Assembly: GCA_032251515.1 (NCBI GenBank)
Contig: JAVVDU010000011.1
Location: 1-64,000, forward strand
Direction of reading: 5' to 3'
DNA: 64,000 bases
DNA from: Carthagonibacter sp032251515
GTDB lineage: Bacteria; Gemmatimonadota; Gemmatimonadetes; Palauibacterales; Palauibacteraceae
In this document: positions 23,765 through 32,900 of the stretch, one piece after another
Position numbering within the stretch: position 1 is the stretch's first letter
Layout: each line of letters begins with the position of its first letter
Translations under genes and position numbers: made by a program
Notes under the pieces: generated by a model
The model's database searches: none
What the model saw: the letters and a program-made list of their open reading frames with translations, nothing else
What the model was told of the DNA's origin: nothing

Positions 23765-25697
23765 GAAGGCGGGCGACGGCTACACCTCCCGCCACCTGCA
23801 GGTTCTGAAGGGGCTGGAGGCGGTCCGGCGCCGGCCCGGGATGTACATCGGGTCCACGTCGGCCCGGGGCCTGCACCACCTCGTGTACGAGGTCGTGGAC
23901 AACGCGATCGACGAGGCGATGGCGGGGTTCTGCTCCGAGATCGGGGTGACGATCCACGCCGACGACTCGATCACGGTGACCGACGACGGGCGCGGCATCC
24001 CGGTCGACGACCACCCCACGGAGAAGATCCCCGGGGTCGAGCTGGCGCTCACGCGCCTGCACGCGGGCGGGAAGTTCGACAAGGACAGCTACAAGGTGTC
24101 GGGCGGCCTGCACGGGGTGGGCGTCTCCGTGGTGAACGCCCTCTCCGAGCGCCTCGACGTGGAAGTGTGGCGGGACGGCAACGTGTGGACGCAGTCCTTC
24201 TCGCGCGGGCTCAAGACCTCGGAGCTCGAGAAGGGGGCGCGCACGAAGGAGACGGGCACGCGCGTCCACTTCAAGCCGGACCCCGAGATCTTCACGGACC
24301 TGCACTACCAGTGGGACACGCTCGCCACCCGCCTGCGCGAGCTGGCGTACCTGAACCGCGGCGTGTCGATCCTCCTGCGCGACGAGCGGGACCCGCCGCA
24401 CGAGGACCGCTTCCACTTCGAGGGCGGGATCGTGCAGTACGTCGAGTACCTGCGCGGCAAGAAGACGCCCCTGCACGACGAGGTGATCTTCCTGGAGGGC
24501 TCGCAGGACGGCACCGAGATCGAGCTCGCCATGCAGTACACGGACGGCTACAACGAGGACACCTTCACGTTCGTCAACAACATCAACACGCACGAGGGCG
24601 GCACGCACCTCAGCGGTTTCAAGGCCGCCCTCACGCGCACCATCAACGCGTACGGGAGCCGCTCCAGCGCCTCCCGGAAGGGCGATCCGACCCTGTCGGG
24701 CGACGACGTCCGCGAGGGGCTGGTGGCGGTCCTGTCGGTGAAGGTCCTCGAGCCCCAGTTCGAGGGGCAGACGAAGACGAAGCTGGGCAACAGCGAGGTG
24801 CGCGGCGTCGTCGAGAGCCTCGTGAACGACCGGCTCGGCACGTGGCTCGAGGAGAACCCCTCCTCGGCGCGGCGGATCATCGAGAAGGCCGTGCAGGCGG
24901 CGCGGGCCCGCGAGGCGGCGCGCAAGGCGCGCGACCTGACGCGCAAGAAATCGGCCCTCGAGACGGGGATCCTGCCCGGCAAGCTGGCCGACTGCGCGAG
25001 CCGCGACGCCTCGCTGTCGGAGATCTACCTCGTGGAGGGAGACAGCGCCGGCGGCTCGGCCAAGCAGGGCCGGAACCGGGAGTTCCAGGCGATCCTCCCC
25101 CTCAAGGGGAAGATTCTGAACGTGGAGCGGGCCCGCATCGACCGCATCCTGTCGAACGACGAGATCCGGGCCCTCATCACGGCGATCGGGGCGGGGATCG
25201 GCGAGGAGTTCGACCTCGGCCAGGCGCGCTACCACAAGATCATCATCATGACCGACGCGGACGTGGACGGCGCCCACATCCGCACCCTTCTCCTCACCTT
25301 CTTCTTCCGGCAGATGCAGGAGCTCATCGAGGCGGGCTACGTCTACATCGCGCAGCCGCCGCTGTACCGCGTCCAGAAGGGGCGCCGGGAGTTCTACTGC
25401 TACAACGAGGCGGAGCGGGAAGAGGTGGTAGGGCGCCTCAAGGGCGGCAAGGACGGCAAGGCGGTGTCGGGCGGCGGCTCGATCCAGGTGCAGCGCTACA
25501 AGGGCCTCGGCGAGATGAACCCGGACCAGCTGTGGGAGACCACGATGAGCCCGGAGAACCGGACCCTCCTGCAGGTGACGATCGACGAGGCGACCGAGGC
25601 GTCGCTCCTGTTCGAGCGCCTGATGGGCGACGACGTGGAGCCGCGCCGCGAGTTCATCGAGCAGAACGCCCGCTACGTCCGCAACCTGGACGTCTGA
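23745..25697 (+). CDS. gyrB: DNA gyrase subunit B
   Basis: A 650-aa ATPase subunit of gyrase, which introduces negative supercoils with GyrA (45010-47556, opposite strand). The GHKL ATP site shows EVVDNAIDEAMAG, DDGRGIPV, GGKFD and GGLHGVG. The TOPRIM domain shows YLVEGDSAGGSAKQGRNR, PLKGKILNVE and the metal-binding DADVDGAHI. The C-terminus MGDDVEPRREFIEQNA is typical. Length is normal and there is no extra domain. ATG 23745 follows GGAGGAGAGGG inside the end of dciA. The GH32 gene begins 18 bases after its stop but on function looks unrelated. Confidence 0.96.
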   Translation: MAKTNGKKAGDGYTSRHLQVLKGLEAVRRRPGMYIGSTSARGLHHLVYEVVDNAIDEAMAGFCSEIGVTIHADDSITVTDDGRGIPVDDHPTEKIPGVELALTRLHAGGKFDKDSYKVSGGLHGVGVSVVNALSERLDVEVWRDGNVWTQSFSRGLKTSELEKGARTKETGTRVHFKPDPEIFTDLHYQWDTLATRLRELAYLNRGVSILLRDERDPPHEDRFHFEGGIVQYVEYLRGKKTPLHDEVIFLEGSQDGTEIELAMQYTDGYNEDTFTFVNNINTHEGGTHLSGFKAALTRTINAYGSRSSASRKGDPTLSGDDVREGLVAVLSVKVLEPQFEGQTKTKLGNSEVRGVVESLVNDRLGTWLEENPSSARRIIEKAVQAARAREAARKARDLTRKKSALETGILPGKLADCASRDASLSEIYLVEGDSAGGSAKQGRNREFQAILPLKGKILNVERARIDRILSNDEIRALITAIGAGIGEEFDLGQARYHKIIIMTDADVDGAHIRTLLLTFFFRQMQELIEAGYVYIAQPPLYRVQKGRREFYCYNEAEREEVVGRLKGGKDGKAVSGGGSIQVQRYKGLGEMNPDQLWETTMSPENRTLLQVTIDEATEASLLFERLMGDDVEPRREFIEQNARYVRNLDV

Positions 25698-25714
25698 GGG
25701 CGCCGGGCGGCCGG

Positions 25715-27166
25715 ATGGGGGGCGGAGCGGGGAGCGGCGGGGCCGACGCGGCGGTGCGCGAGGCGGCGGCCCGCGCCGCGCGCGACCCGCGCCGCCCCGC
25801 CTGCCACTTCCGGCCGGCGGCCGGGTGGATGAACGACCCGAACGGGACGATCTTCCACGGCGGCCGCTACCACCTCTTCTTCCAGCACCACCCGTACGGC
25901 GACGCGTGGGGCTCCGTGCACTGGGGGCACGCCGCGAGCCCCGACCTCGTGCGGTGGGAGTGCCTGCCCGTGGCCCTCGCGCCGGCCCGTGAGCTGGGCG
26001 AGGATCACTGCTTCTCGGGCTGCGCGTGGCGCCCCCCGGACGGTCCGCCGCTCCTGTTCTACTCCAGCGTGCGGGGCGACGCGGTCGACTTCCGTGCCGA
26101 GCAGTGGGTCGTGCGGTGCGACGACGCGCTGTCGCGCTTCGCGCGCTGGGAGGGGAACCCCGTCCTGCCGGCCGGAGGCGGCGCCGCCGGCCCGCGGCTG
26201 GGGGAGCAGGCGCGCGATCCGTTCGTGTTCGAGCGGGAGGGCCGGCTGCTCCTCGCCCTCGCCGCCGACCTGGCCGACGAGGGCGGCGCGCCCGCCGTGG
26301 CCCTGTTCGAGGCGCCCGGCGGCGATCCGTTCGCCTGGGAGTACCGCGGCCTGCTGGAGCGCGGCCGGCCCGGCGACCGGTACATCGAGTGCCCGAACGT
26401 GCTGCGCCTCGCGGGTCGCGACGTGCTGGTCACCTCTCCGCACGGACCGGTGACCTGGCGGTCCGGCCGGCTGGACCCCGACGCGGGCCGGTTCGCCGAG
26501 GAGGCGCGCGGCCTCGTGGACGCGAGCCCCGACTTCTACGCCACTTCCGTGTTCGCCCACGCTCCCGGGAGCGATCCCGTGGTGGTGGGGTGGGCCCGCG
26601 GATGGAAGCCCGGCGCCGGCTGGAACGGGGCGCTGGCGTTCCCGCGCCGCCTCGCGGCGGGGCCGGACGGCCGCCCCCGGCAGCGGCCGCACGAGGCGGT
26701 CGCGTCGCTGCGGGAGGGGCCGGGAAGCGGGCCGGAGGAGATCGCCCCGGAGCCCGGCGGGGAGGCGCGGCCGCTGGGCCCGCCGGCCCGCCAGCTCGAA
26801 GTGGAGGCGCGGGTGGAGGGGGACGGCGAGGCGGGCGTGCGTCTGCGCGACGGCTCCGGCGCGCCCGTCGCCGAGGTCCTGCTGGCGCCCGCGCGCCGCG
26901 AGGCGATCGTGCGGGGGCCGGGGACGGAGCCGCTGCGCGTGGCGCTCCCGGGCGACGCGCCGCGGGAGGGCAGCGGGCTGCGGCTGTTCTGGGACCGGTC
27001 GCTGCTGGAGGTGTTCCTGGAGGACGGGCGCGCCGCCTGCACGCGGGTGTTCGACGCCGCGTCCGGCGGGCCGGTCGAGCCGTGCGGCGTCGCCGCGGAC
27101 CGGCCGGCGCGGCTCGCCGGCGTGCGGACCTGGCCGCTGCGGCCCGTGTGGCCCGACGCGGGCTGA
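25715..27166 (+). CDS. Glycoside hydrolase family 32 (fructosidase: sucrose-6-P hydrolase, invertase or levanase)
   Basis: A 483-aa enzyme cutting beta-fructosyl bonds. The nucleophile is Asp41 in WMNDPNG, the transition-state stabiliser Asp168 in QARDPFVF and the acid/base Glu225 in IECPNV. The five-bladed propeller occupies about residues 30-330, and a C-terminal beta-sandwich ends with LLEVFLEDGRAACTRVF. There is no signal peptide, so it acts in the cytoplasm on imported sucrose, fructo-oligosaccharide or a phosphorylated form. ATG 25715 lacks a strong ribosome site. The following gene is a fructokinase-like ROK kinase, which would use the released fructose. It likely arrived next to gyrB by rearrangement. 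Confidence 0.9.
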   Translation: MGGGAGSGGADAAVREAAARAARDPRRPACHFRPAAGWMNDPNGTIFHGGRYHLFFQHHPYGDAWGSVHWGHAASPDLVRWECLPVALAPARELGEDHCFSGCAWRPPDGPPLLFYSSVRGDAVDFRAEQWVVRCDDALSRFARWEGNPVLPAGGGAAGPRLGEQARDPFVFEREGRLLLALAADLADEGGAPAVALFEAPGGDPFAWEYRGLLERGRPGDRYIECPNVLRLAGRDVLVTSPHGPVTWRSGRLDPDAGRFAEEARGLVDASPDFYATSVFAHAPGSDPVVVGWARGWKPGAGWNGALAFPRRLAAGPDGRPRQRPHEAVASLREGPGSGPEEIAPEPGGEARPLGPPARQLEVEARVEGDGEAGVRLRDGSGAPVAEVLLAPARREAIVRGPGTEPLRVALPGDAPREGSGLRLFWDRSLLEVFLEDGRAACTRVFDAASGGPVEPCGVAADRPARLAGVRTWPLRPVWPDAG

Positions 27167-27239
27167 GCCGGCGGGTCGGGAGGCGGGCAGCCGGTCGCGC
27201 GCGCGGGCGGCTGGACCGATCGAGACCGAGGAGGGCGTG

Positions 27240-28235
27240 ATGGCGGGCGAGGAGGACGCGATGGCGGGCAAACTGGTCGGGGCGATCGAGGCCGGGGGCA
27301 CCAAGTTCGTGTGCGCCGTGGGACGGGCGCCCGCCGCCGGCGCGGACGCGACGCCGGACGCGACGCCGGACGCGGCGCCTGACGCGCTGCTCGCCGAGAC
27401 GCGGTTCCCGACCACCACCCCCGACGAGACGCTCGAGCGCGCCGCGGGCTGGCTGCGCGAGGCGGCCGCGCGGCACGGCACGCTGGCCGCCCTCGGCATC
27501 GGCTCGTTCGGGCCGGTGGACGTGGACCCCGCCTCGCCCACCTGGGGGCACGTGACGTCGACGCCCAAGCCCGGCTGGCAGGGCGCGGCGTTCGCGCCCC
27601 GCCTCGCTGCCGCCCTCGGGGTGCCCGTGGGCTTCGACACGGACGTGAACGCCGCGGCGCTCGGCGAGTGGCTGTGGGGCGCCGGGCGGGGCACGGACAC
27701 GCTCGTCTACGTCACGGTGGGCACCGGGATCGGCGGCGGGGCGGTGCTCGGCGGGCGACCCCTGCACGGGCTCCTCCATCCCGAGATGGGCCACGTGCCG
27801 GTGGGGCGCGACCCGGCGCGCGACTCCTTCCCGGGCATCTGCCCGTTCCACGGCGACTGCCTGGAGGGGATGGCGAGCGGGCCCGCGCTGGCCGCGCACT
27901 GGGGACGGCCGGCCGAGGAGCTGCCGCCGGACCACGAGGCGTGGGAGCGCGAGGCGGCGCACCTCGCCGCCGGGCTGGCGGCGATCACCTGCGTGCTGTC
28001 GCCGGAGCGGATCGTGCTGGGTGGCGGCGTGATGGAGACGCCGGGGCTGCTGGAGCGCGTGCGGGACGCCCTGCACGCCCGGCTGGCGGGCTACCTGCGC
28101 GCCCCCCGGCTCGCGGAGCGCGCGGGGCTGGACGAGTACCTCGTGCCGCCCGGGCTGGGCGCCCGGGCCGGCGTGCTGGGTGCCCTCGCGCTGGCGGCGC
28201 GGGCGGCGGCGGTCGGGACGCGCGGGGCGGACTGA
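27240..28235 (+). CDS. ROK-family fructokinase-like sugar kinase
   Basis: A sugar kinase of about 331 aa. VGAIEAGGTKFVCAV is the phosphate-binding start. GVPVGFDTDVNAAALGEW holds the catalytic Asp. Glycine-rich VTVGTGIGGGAVLGG follows, and the zinc-binding His-x-Cys-x-x-His-x-x-Cys region is seen in MGHVP and CPFHGDCLEGMASGPAL. The last block is characteristic of bacterial fructokinases/mannokinases. An in-frame ATG at 27261 with GAGGAGG just upstream is an equally good or better start; 27240 has GAGGAGGG further upstream. A small insert (about residues 36-50) comes from 12-base repeats. Together with GH32 it forms a fructose-producing and -phosphorylating pair. Confidence 0.86.
   Translation: MAGEEDAMAGKLVGAIEAGGTKFVCAVGRAPAAGADATPDATPDAAPDALLAETRFPTTTPDETLERAAGWLREAAARHGTLAALGIGSFGPVDVDPASPTWGHVTSTPKPGWQGAAFAPRLAAALGVPVGFDTDVNAAALGEWLWGAGRGTDTLVYVTVGTGIGGGAVLGGRPLHGLLHPEMGHVPVGRDPARDSFPGICPFHGDCLEGMASGPALAAHWGRPAEELPPDHEAWEREAAHLAAGLAAITCVLSPERIVLGGGVMETPGLLERVRDALHARLAGYLRAPRLAERAGLDEYLVPPGLGARAGVLGALALAARAAAVGTRGAD
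27345..27380 (+). repeat. Three tandem 12-base repeats in the ROK kinase gene
   Basis: GACGCGACGCCG occurs twice, then as GACGCGGCGCCT, encoding Asp-Ala-Thr/Ala-Pro units in a surface loop between the first two strands of the kinase fold. Confidence 0.7.
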
Positions 28236-28281
28236 TCCGTCCTCCCGGTGCGCCGCCGTCCGAGCCGCCGCCCGAGCGGCC

Positions 28282-29871
28282 CTACCAGAACATGAGGACC
28301 ACGACGGCCGTGGCCGCCAGCAGCGCCACGGACTGGATGCGGTAGTTCTTCCACCAGGCCATCTCCCGCAGCTCCTCGCTCTCGCGCCGGAAGAACGCGG
28401 GGGTCCACGTCGTGTCGGCCACCTTCTCCGCGGCCGGCGGGGCGCCCGCCAGGCTCACACCCACCGCCGCGACGAGCGAGAACACGAACAGGATCGGGGC
28501 CACGAGCAGGAAGTGGATGTCCGGCATCCACGCCGCGCCGGTGATGTTGGCGACGAACAGGGTGACCGACACCACGAGCCCCGTGATCAGCGCGAAGAAG
28601 GCCCCGTTCGCGGTCGTCCGTCGCCAGAACACGCCCAGCAGGAACACGGCCACGATGGGCGGGCTGATGTAGGCCAGCACGCTCTGCAGGTACTTGAACA
28701 GCGAGCCGAAGTGGACGATCTGCGGCGCCCAGAGAGCCGCCAGCACCATGAAGACCGCGGTGGCGACCCGTCCCACCCGCATGAGCTGCCTCTGGTCGAG
28801 CTGCGGCTTCCACTTCCGCACGAAGTCCATCGTCACCAGCGTCGAGGCGGAGTTCAGCGTGGAGTCGATGCTCGACATCAGGGCGGCGACGAGCCCCGTG
28901 AGGATCAGGCCGCGCAGGCCCACCGGGAGCATGTCGAACATCATGGTCGGGTAGACCATGTCCGGGTTCGGCAGGTCGGGGTACAGGACCCGCGCCATCG
29001 TGCCGGGCAGGACCATCAGGAAGATCACCGGCAGCTTGAGGGCGGCGGCCAGCAGCGCGCCCCAGCGGGCGTGGTGCACGTTCTTGGCGGCGAGGGTGCG
29101 CTGCACCATGAACTGGTTCGTGCCCCAGAAGTAGAAGCCGAGCAGCGGCACCCCCGTGATGAGCCCCAGCCACGGCACTGCGGGGTCGTCCATGGGCCGC
29201 ACGAGGCTCAGCATCTCGGGCGGCGTGACGGCCGTCACCGCCTCCCAGCTCCCGACCTTCAGGAAGGCCACCGTCGCCACGATCACCGTGCCGAGCAGCA
29301 GCAGGCCCGTCTGGATCACGTCGGTGATCATCACGGCCGCCAGCCCGCCGAGGATCGTGTAGATGCCGGCCAGCACCGCCAGGATCGCGATCGTCTCGGC
29401 CAGCGGGACGTCGGGGAAGATCAGCTTCAGGACGAGCCCGCCGGCGTACAGGTGGCCGGCCGTGTCGATCACGATGTTGCCGAACAGAGTGAGGCCCGAG
29501 AAGTAGTAGCGCGAGCGCCCGTCGTAGCGGCGCTCGAGGAACTCGGGCATCGTGTACACGCCCGTCTTGATGTAGAAGGGCGCGAAGAAGATGGCGAACA
29601 CGACGAGCACCACCGCCGCCATCCACTCGTAGTTGAACACCGAGATGCCCGTGCTGTAGGCGTCGCCGGTGAGCCCCACCAGCGCGGTGCTCCCCATGTT
29701 CGACGCGTACAGCGAGATGCCGATGACCGGCCACAGCATGCGCCGGCCCGCGAGGAAGTACTCCTCCGCGTCCTCGTGCTTACGCCCGAAGTAGATCCCG
29801 ATCGCGACGATGAGGACGGCGTACACGACCACCATCGCGAGGTCGATCCCGCCCAGGGTGAAGGTCGGCAT
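28282..29871 (-). CDS. Sodium:solute symporter (SSS family)
   Basis: A 529-aa inner-membrane transporter with about 13-14 hydrophobic segments. Family marks include EDAEEYFLAGRRMLWPVIG near the start, SNMGSTALVGLTGDAYSTGI, and the sodium-site region GLVAALMSSIDSTLNSASTLVT. It resembles SGLT-type sodium:glucose/galactose or inositol transporters of Gram-negative marine bacteria. ATG 29871-29869 is chosen because GGGAGA stands seven bases before it; an ATG 18 bases upstream has no ribosome site. It is convergent with the ROK kinase gene and downstream of the TonB receptor, from which a strong hairpin separates it. Substrate is probably a monosaccharide from the same locus (inference). Confidence 0.9.
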   Translation of the reverse strand: MPTFTLGGIDLAMVVVYAVLIVAIGIYFGRKHEDAEEYFLAGRRMLWPVIGISLYASNMGSTALVGLTGDAYSTGISVFNYEWMAAVVLVVFAIFFAPFYIKTGVYTMPEFLERRYDGRSRYYFSGLTLFGNIVIDTAGHLYAGGLVLKLIFPDVPLAETIAILAVLAGIYTILGGLAAVMITDVIQTGLLLLGTVIVATVAFLKVGSWEAVTAVTPPEMLSLVRPMDDPAVPWLGLITGVPLLGFYFWGTNQFMVQRTLAAKNVHHARWGALLAAALKLPVIFLMVLPGTMARVLYPDLPNPDMVYPTMMFDMLPVGLRGLILTGLVAALMSSIDSTLNSASTLVTMDFVRKWKPQLDQRQLMRVGRVATAVFMVLAALWAPQIVHFGSLFKYLQSVLAYISPPIVAVFLLGVFWRRTTANGAFFALITGLVVSVTLFVANITGAAWMPDIHFLLVAPILFVFSLVAAVGVSLAGAPPAAEKVADTTWTPAFFRRESEELREMAWWKNYRIQSVALLAATAVVVLMFW

Positions 29872-29899
29872 CCGCGGTCTCCCGTACATGGGTGGGGAA

Positions 29900-29935
29900 C
29901 GAAACGGGGAGGGGGTCGCCCCCCTCCCCGTTTCG
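29900..29935 (-). terminator. Strong hairpin terminator after the TonB receptor gene
   Basis: A perfect 16-base stem (CGAAACGGGGAGGGGG at 29900-29915 against 29920-29935) closes a 4-base loop. Read on the minus strand it lies about 40 bases after the receptor stop and is followed by TTCCCC. Because it lies between the receptor and symporter genes, the symporter must rely on read-through or on its own promoter. Confidence 0.7.
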
Positions 29936-29975
29936 CGGCATCACCGGTTCCCGCCCGAGCGGGTCCGGGAAGGGC

Positions 29976-32708
29976 TCAGAAGTTGTAGGTCACGGCCAGC
30001 TGGGCATTCCGCCCGAGGATCGGCCGCGCCATGAAGATGTCCTGCTGCGAGCCCACGACCTGGCCCTCGCGGGGATTCCCCTCCGTGAGGCCGATCGCGT
30101 TGAAGATGTTGTGCGCCACGAGCTGCACGCCCACCTGCGGCGTGACGTCGAACGCGAGCCCGCCGCCGATCACGTTGTAGTCGGGCAGCACGACGTTGTT
30201 CGCGTCGTCCACGAAGCGCTCGTCGATGTAGTTCCAGGTTCCCCACAGCCTGAAGTTCCAGTACTCCTCGGGGAGCTGGTAGGAGAGCCGCACCTGCGAG
30301 ATGATCTCGGGGATGCGGCGGATCTGGTTCCCGTCGAAGTTCAGGTCCGGCGGCAGCTCGAACGGGAAGCTCTCGTCCAGCCGAAGACCTGTGTACTCGG
30401 GCTGCTGAATCGTGCCCCGCCAGCTCGCCTCGAAGCCGGGAATCGGCACGAACACGATCTCCGTCTCGAGGCCGATCGTCTCGGTGTCGGCGAACCGCGC
30501 CGCCGTCACGAGATCGCCGTCCACCACCACCTCGTCGGAGAAGAACACGTCCGACAGCTCGCTGTAGAATCCGGTCGCGAAGATGCCGAGCATCGGCGAG
30601 CCGTACTTCACGCCGATCTCCGCCTGCTTCACGTCCTCGACGTCGCCCTCGGAGATGTTGCCGGCCGCGTCGCGGCTGAAGATCCACTGCTCGAAGTCCG
30701 GCATGCGGAAGCCGTCCGTGTACCGCCCGAACAGGCCGAACTGGTCCGAGAACATGTACCCGATCCCCACCGACCAGGCGAAGTCGTCGAAGTCGAAGTC
30801 GTACGGCCGGAAGGTGCCGGTGCCGAAGCCCATGTCGTCATCGGCCACCGTGTTCGGATCGCCGAGGTCGAACGTGGCCGAGTTCTCGACGCTCCCGTTC
30901 ACCTCCATGTACTCCCAGCGGCCGCCCGCGTCGATCGTCAGCTTCTCGATGGGCTTCCAGGTGTCCTGCGCGTAGAGCGCGTACACGTTGGCGTTCCCCG
31001 AGTGGTTGACGTACAGGTCGCCGTACCGGGTGAACCCGTTCTGAGTGACGGAAGTGACCGTGTTGCCGCCGTCGTCCAGGATGTCGAGCTCCAGCAGGCG
31101 CGGCGCGTCGCGCACTTCCTGCAGGATGTTGTTGAACAGCCAGAACTCGTCGGCCTGGTACTCGCTGAAGTAGAAGCCGAACGTGACGCTGTTGTCGATC
31201 TCGCCCGCCCAGTTCTTGGAGATCTGGAAGTTGTTCACGAAGTTGGACATAGGCTTGGTCACGGCCCACCAGCCGGAATTGACCACGAGGCCGTTTCCGT
31301 TCGCGTTCGCCGGGTTGAACGTCGCCCCGGAGTTCGTGAACGAGTAGCGGAAGCTGTCCCCGCCCAACTCGTCCGCCTTCTGCTGGCCGAACGTGGCCGC
31401 GTCGACGGGGCTGTTCACCGAGAAGATCGCGTTGAACTGGACGTCCACGTCCGTGTAGCGGAACGCGTCCTTCAGGGTCCAGCCGTCGCCCAGGTCGAAG
31501 AAGCCCTCGGCGCCGACCGCCGTGTACACGGGGTGCATCCCGTCCTTCAGGTTCAGGTCGAGCACGTCGCCCACGCCCGTGGCGCCGCCGCCCGGCTGGG
31601 GCTTCGGCGTCGGGATCTTGATCCGCGCCGCGTCGTTGGACGTCATCGTGCCGAAGTTCGCGTCGAAGCCCGGGATGTCGGTCGGGTCCTCGGGGTTCTG
31701 GAGCGGGACCGGCAGGTAGAAGATGTTCTTCTCGTTCATGTGCTTGACCGAGAACCGCAGGTACCCGTTGTCGAGCAGCCTGGTCAGGTTGGCCTTGATC
31801 TGGCCGCCGCGGTTCGCGGGGAAGCCCGGGCTGCGGACGCCGCGGTCGAAGCGGTAGAAGCCGCCCACGTTGAAGCGCCAGTCCTCGCCCAGCGGCCCGC
31901 CGTAGTTCACGTCGGCGCGGAACAGGTTGTAGTCCCCGCCCGTGAGACGGAACTTGCCGACCAGCTCGTCACCGCCGGTCTGGCTCATGAAGTTGATCAG
32001 TCCGCCCGGGGCGTTGCTGGCGAAGATCGAGGCCGATCCGCCGCGTACCGCCTCCATCGTGCGCGTCGTCAGGTCGGTGCGGAACAGGAGGTCGATGTTC
32101 GTGAACGCGAGCTCCGGCGACTCGAACACCGGCAGTCCGTCCTCGTAGAACGCCACGTAGCGGAAGCCCCCGTCCTGCGGGATGCCGCGCGCCCACACGT
32201 TGTTGCCGCCCTCGCCGCCCGAGCTCTCGACGTAGAAGCCCGGTACGACTTCGAGGAGCTCGGCCGTGTTCTGCGGCGCCTTCGCCTCGATCTCGTCGGC
32301 GGTCAGGTTCGTGATCGAGTACGTGGCCTCGACTTTCCGGGTCTCCGTACCCGTACCGGTCACGACCAGCGTCTCGAGGTTCAGGGCGTCCACCATCAGG
32401 ACGAAGTCGGCCGTGGCCGTGCCGCCGGCCGGGACGCTGACCGTGACGCTGGCCGGCGCGTAGCCGATCATGCTGGCCCGCACCGTGACGTCACCGGCGG
32501 GGACGTTGGTGAGCACGTACGCGCCACCGTCACCGGCGAGCGTGCCCAGGCGCGTGCCGCCGATCGTGACGGCCGTGCCCACGAGCGCCTGCCCGTCCGA
32601 CGAGGTCACCCGCCCCGAGACCGTCCCGGTCTCCTGGGCGAGGCCCGTCGACGGCACCAGGGCCGCGACAGCCAGTAAAGCACAGAGCGAACGAAGGATA
32701 TGTTTCAT
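29976..32708 (-). CDS. TonB-dependent outer-membrane receptor with carboxypeptidase-regulatory-like N-terminal domain
   Basis: A 910-aa outer-membrane protein. Residues 1-23 are a signal peptide (KHILRSLCALLAVAALVPST). Residues 25-105 form a CarboxypepD_reg-like domain (GTVSGRVTSSDGQALVGTAV, ending in the NLETLVVTGTGT TonB-box region). The plug runs from about 125 to 240 (NTAELLEVVPGFYVES, GGSASIFASNAPGGLINF), then the 22-strand barrel, ending in LAVTYNF with the C-terminal Phe needed for BAM insertion. It imports large or scarce ligands with TonB-ExbBD energy. In this locus an oligosaccharide such as fructan is likely. ATG 32708-32706 follows GGGAGG. The gene has a clear promoter at 32840-32868 and a leader of about 125 bases. 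Confidence 0.92.
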   Translation of the reverse strand: MKHILRSLCALLAVAALVPSTGLAQETGTVSGRVTSSDGQALVGTAVTIGGTRLGTLAGDGGAYVLTNVPAGDVTVRASMIGYAPASVTVSVPAGGTATADFVLMVDALNLETLVVTGTGTETRKVEATYSITNLTADEIEAKAPQNTAELLEVVPGFYVESSGGEGGNNVWARGIPQDGGFRYVAFYEDGLPVFESPELAFTNIDLLFRTDLTTRTMEAVRGGSASIFASNAPGGLINFMSQTGGDELVGKFRLTGGDYNLFRADVNYGGPLGEDWRFNVGGFYRFDRGVRSPGFPANRGGQIKANLTRLLDNGYLRFSVKHMNEKNIFYLPVPLQNPEDPTDIPGFDANFGTMTSNDAARIKIPTPKPQPGGGATGVGDVLDLNLKDGMHPVYTAVGAEGFFDLGDGWTLKDAFRYTDVDVQFNAIFSVNSPVDAATFGQQKADELGGDSFRYSFTNSGATFNPANANGNGLVVNSGWWAVTKPMSNFVNNFQISKNWAGEIDNSVTFGFYFSEYQADEFWLFNNILQEVRDAPRLLELDILDDGGNTVTSVTQNGFTRYGDLYVNHSGNANVYALYAQDTWKPIEKLTIDAGGRWEYMEVNGSVENSATFDLGDPNTVADDDMGFGTGTFRPYDFDFDDFAWSVGIGYMFSDQFGLFGRYTDGFRMPDFEQWIFSRDAAGNISEGDVEDVKQAEIGVKYGSPMLGIFATGFYSELSDVFFSDEVVVDGDLVTAARFADTETIGLETEIVFVPIPGFEASWRGTIQQPEYTGLRLDESFPFELPPDLNFDGNQIRRIPEIISQVRLSYQLPEEYWNFRLWGTWNYIDERFVDDANNVVLPDYNVIGGGLAFDVTPQVGVQLVAHNIFNAIGLTEGNPREGQVVGSQQDIFMARPILGRNAQLAVTYNF

Positions 32709-32724
32709 GGTACCTCCCTGTCTG

Positions 32725-32743
32725 GACCCGGTGGGACCGGGTC
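32725..32743 (-). promoter_or_regulatory. Hairpin/palindrome in the leader of the TonB receptor gene
   Basis: Perfect 8-base arms GACCCGGT and ACCGGGTC around GGG lie directly upstream of the GGGAGG ribosome site. It may be an RNA hairpin tuning translation or a DNA operator; the sequence cannot decide. Confidence 0.45.
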
Positions 32744-32839
32744 GCACCGACGACCGGAAGCGGGGGCGCTCCCGGTGGGAAGGGTTGCGCCGGGGCCGGG
32801 CGCAGTCAGGCTCCCCCCCCGAGAATGAACAACGCGCTG

Positions 32840-32868
32840 ACGGTAGCCCGGTGTGTGGTCCATGTCAA
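32840..32868 (-). promoter_or_regulatory. Promoter of the TonB receptor gene
   Basis: On the minus strand a perfect -35 TTGACA (32868-32863), a 17-base spacer and TACCGT (32845-32840). Transcription would start near 32833, giving about 125 bases of leader. The same TACCGT hexamer is found before the ABC-importer operon at 37281-37276. Confidence 0.6.
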
Positions 32869-32900
32869 CGACTTGCACCCACGCGTCGCCCGTGCGCAGC

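Noticed and set aside
29892..32678. Plus-strand frame of 928 codons opposite the TonB receptor
   Set aside because: Antisense shadow; its start falls in the terminator hairpin and the composition is unlike a protein.
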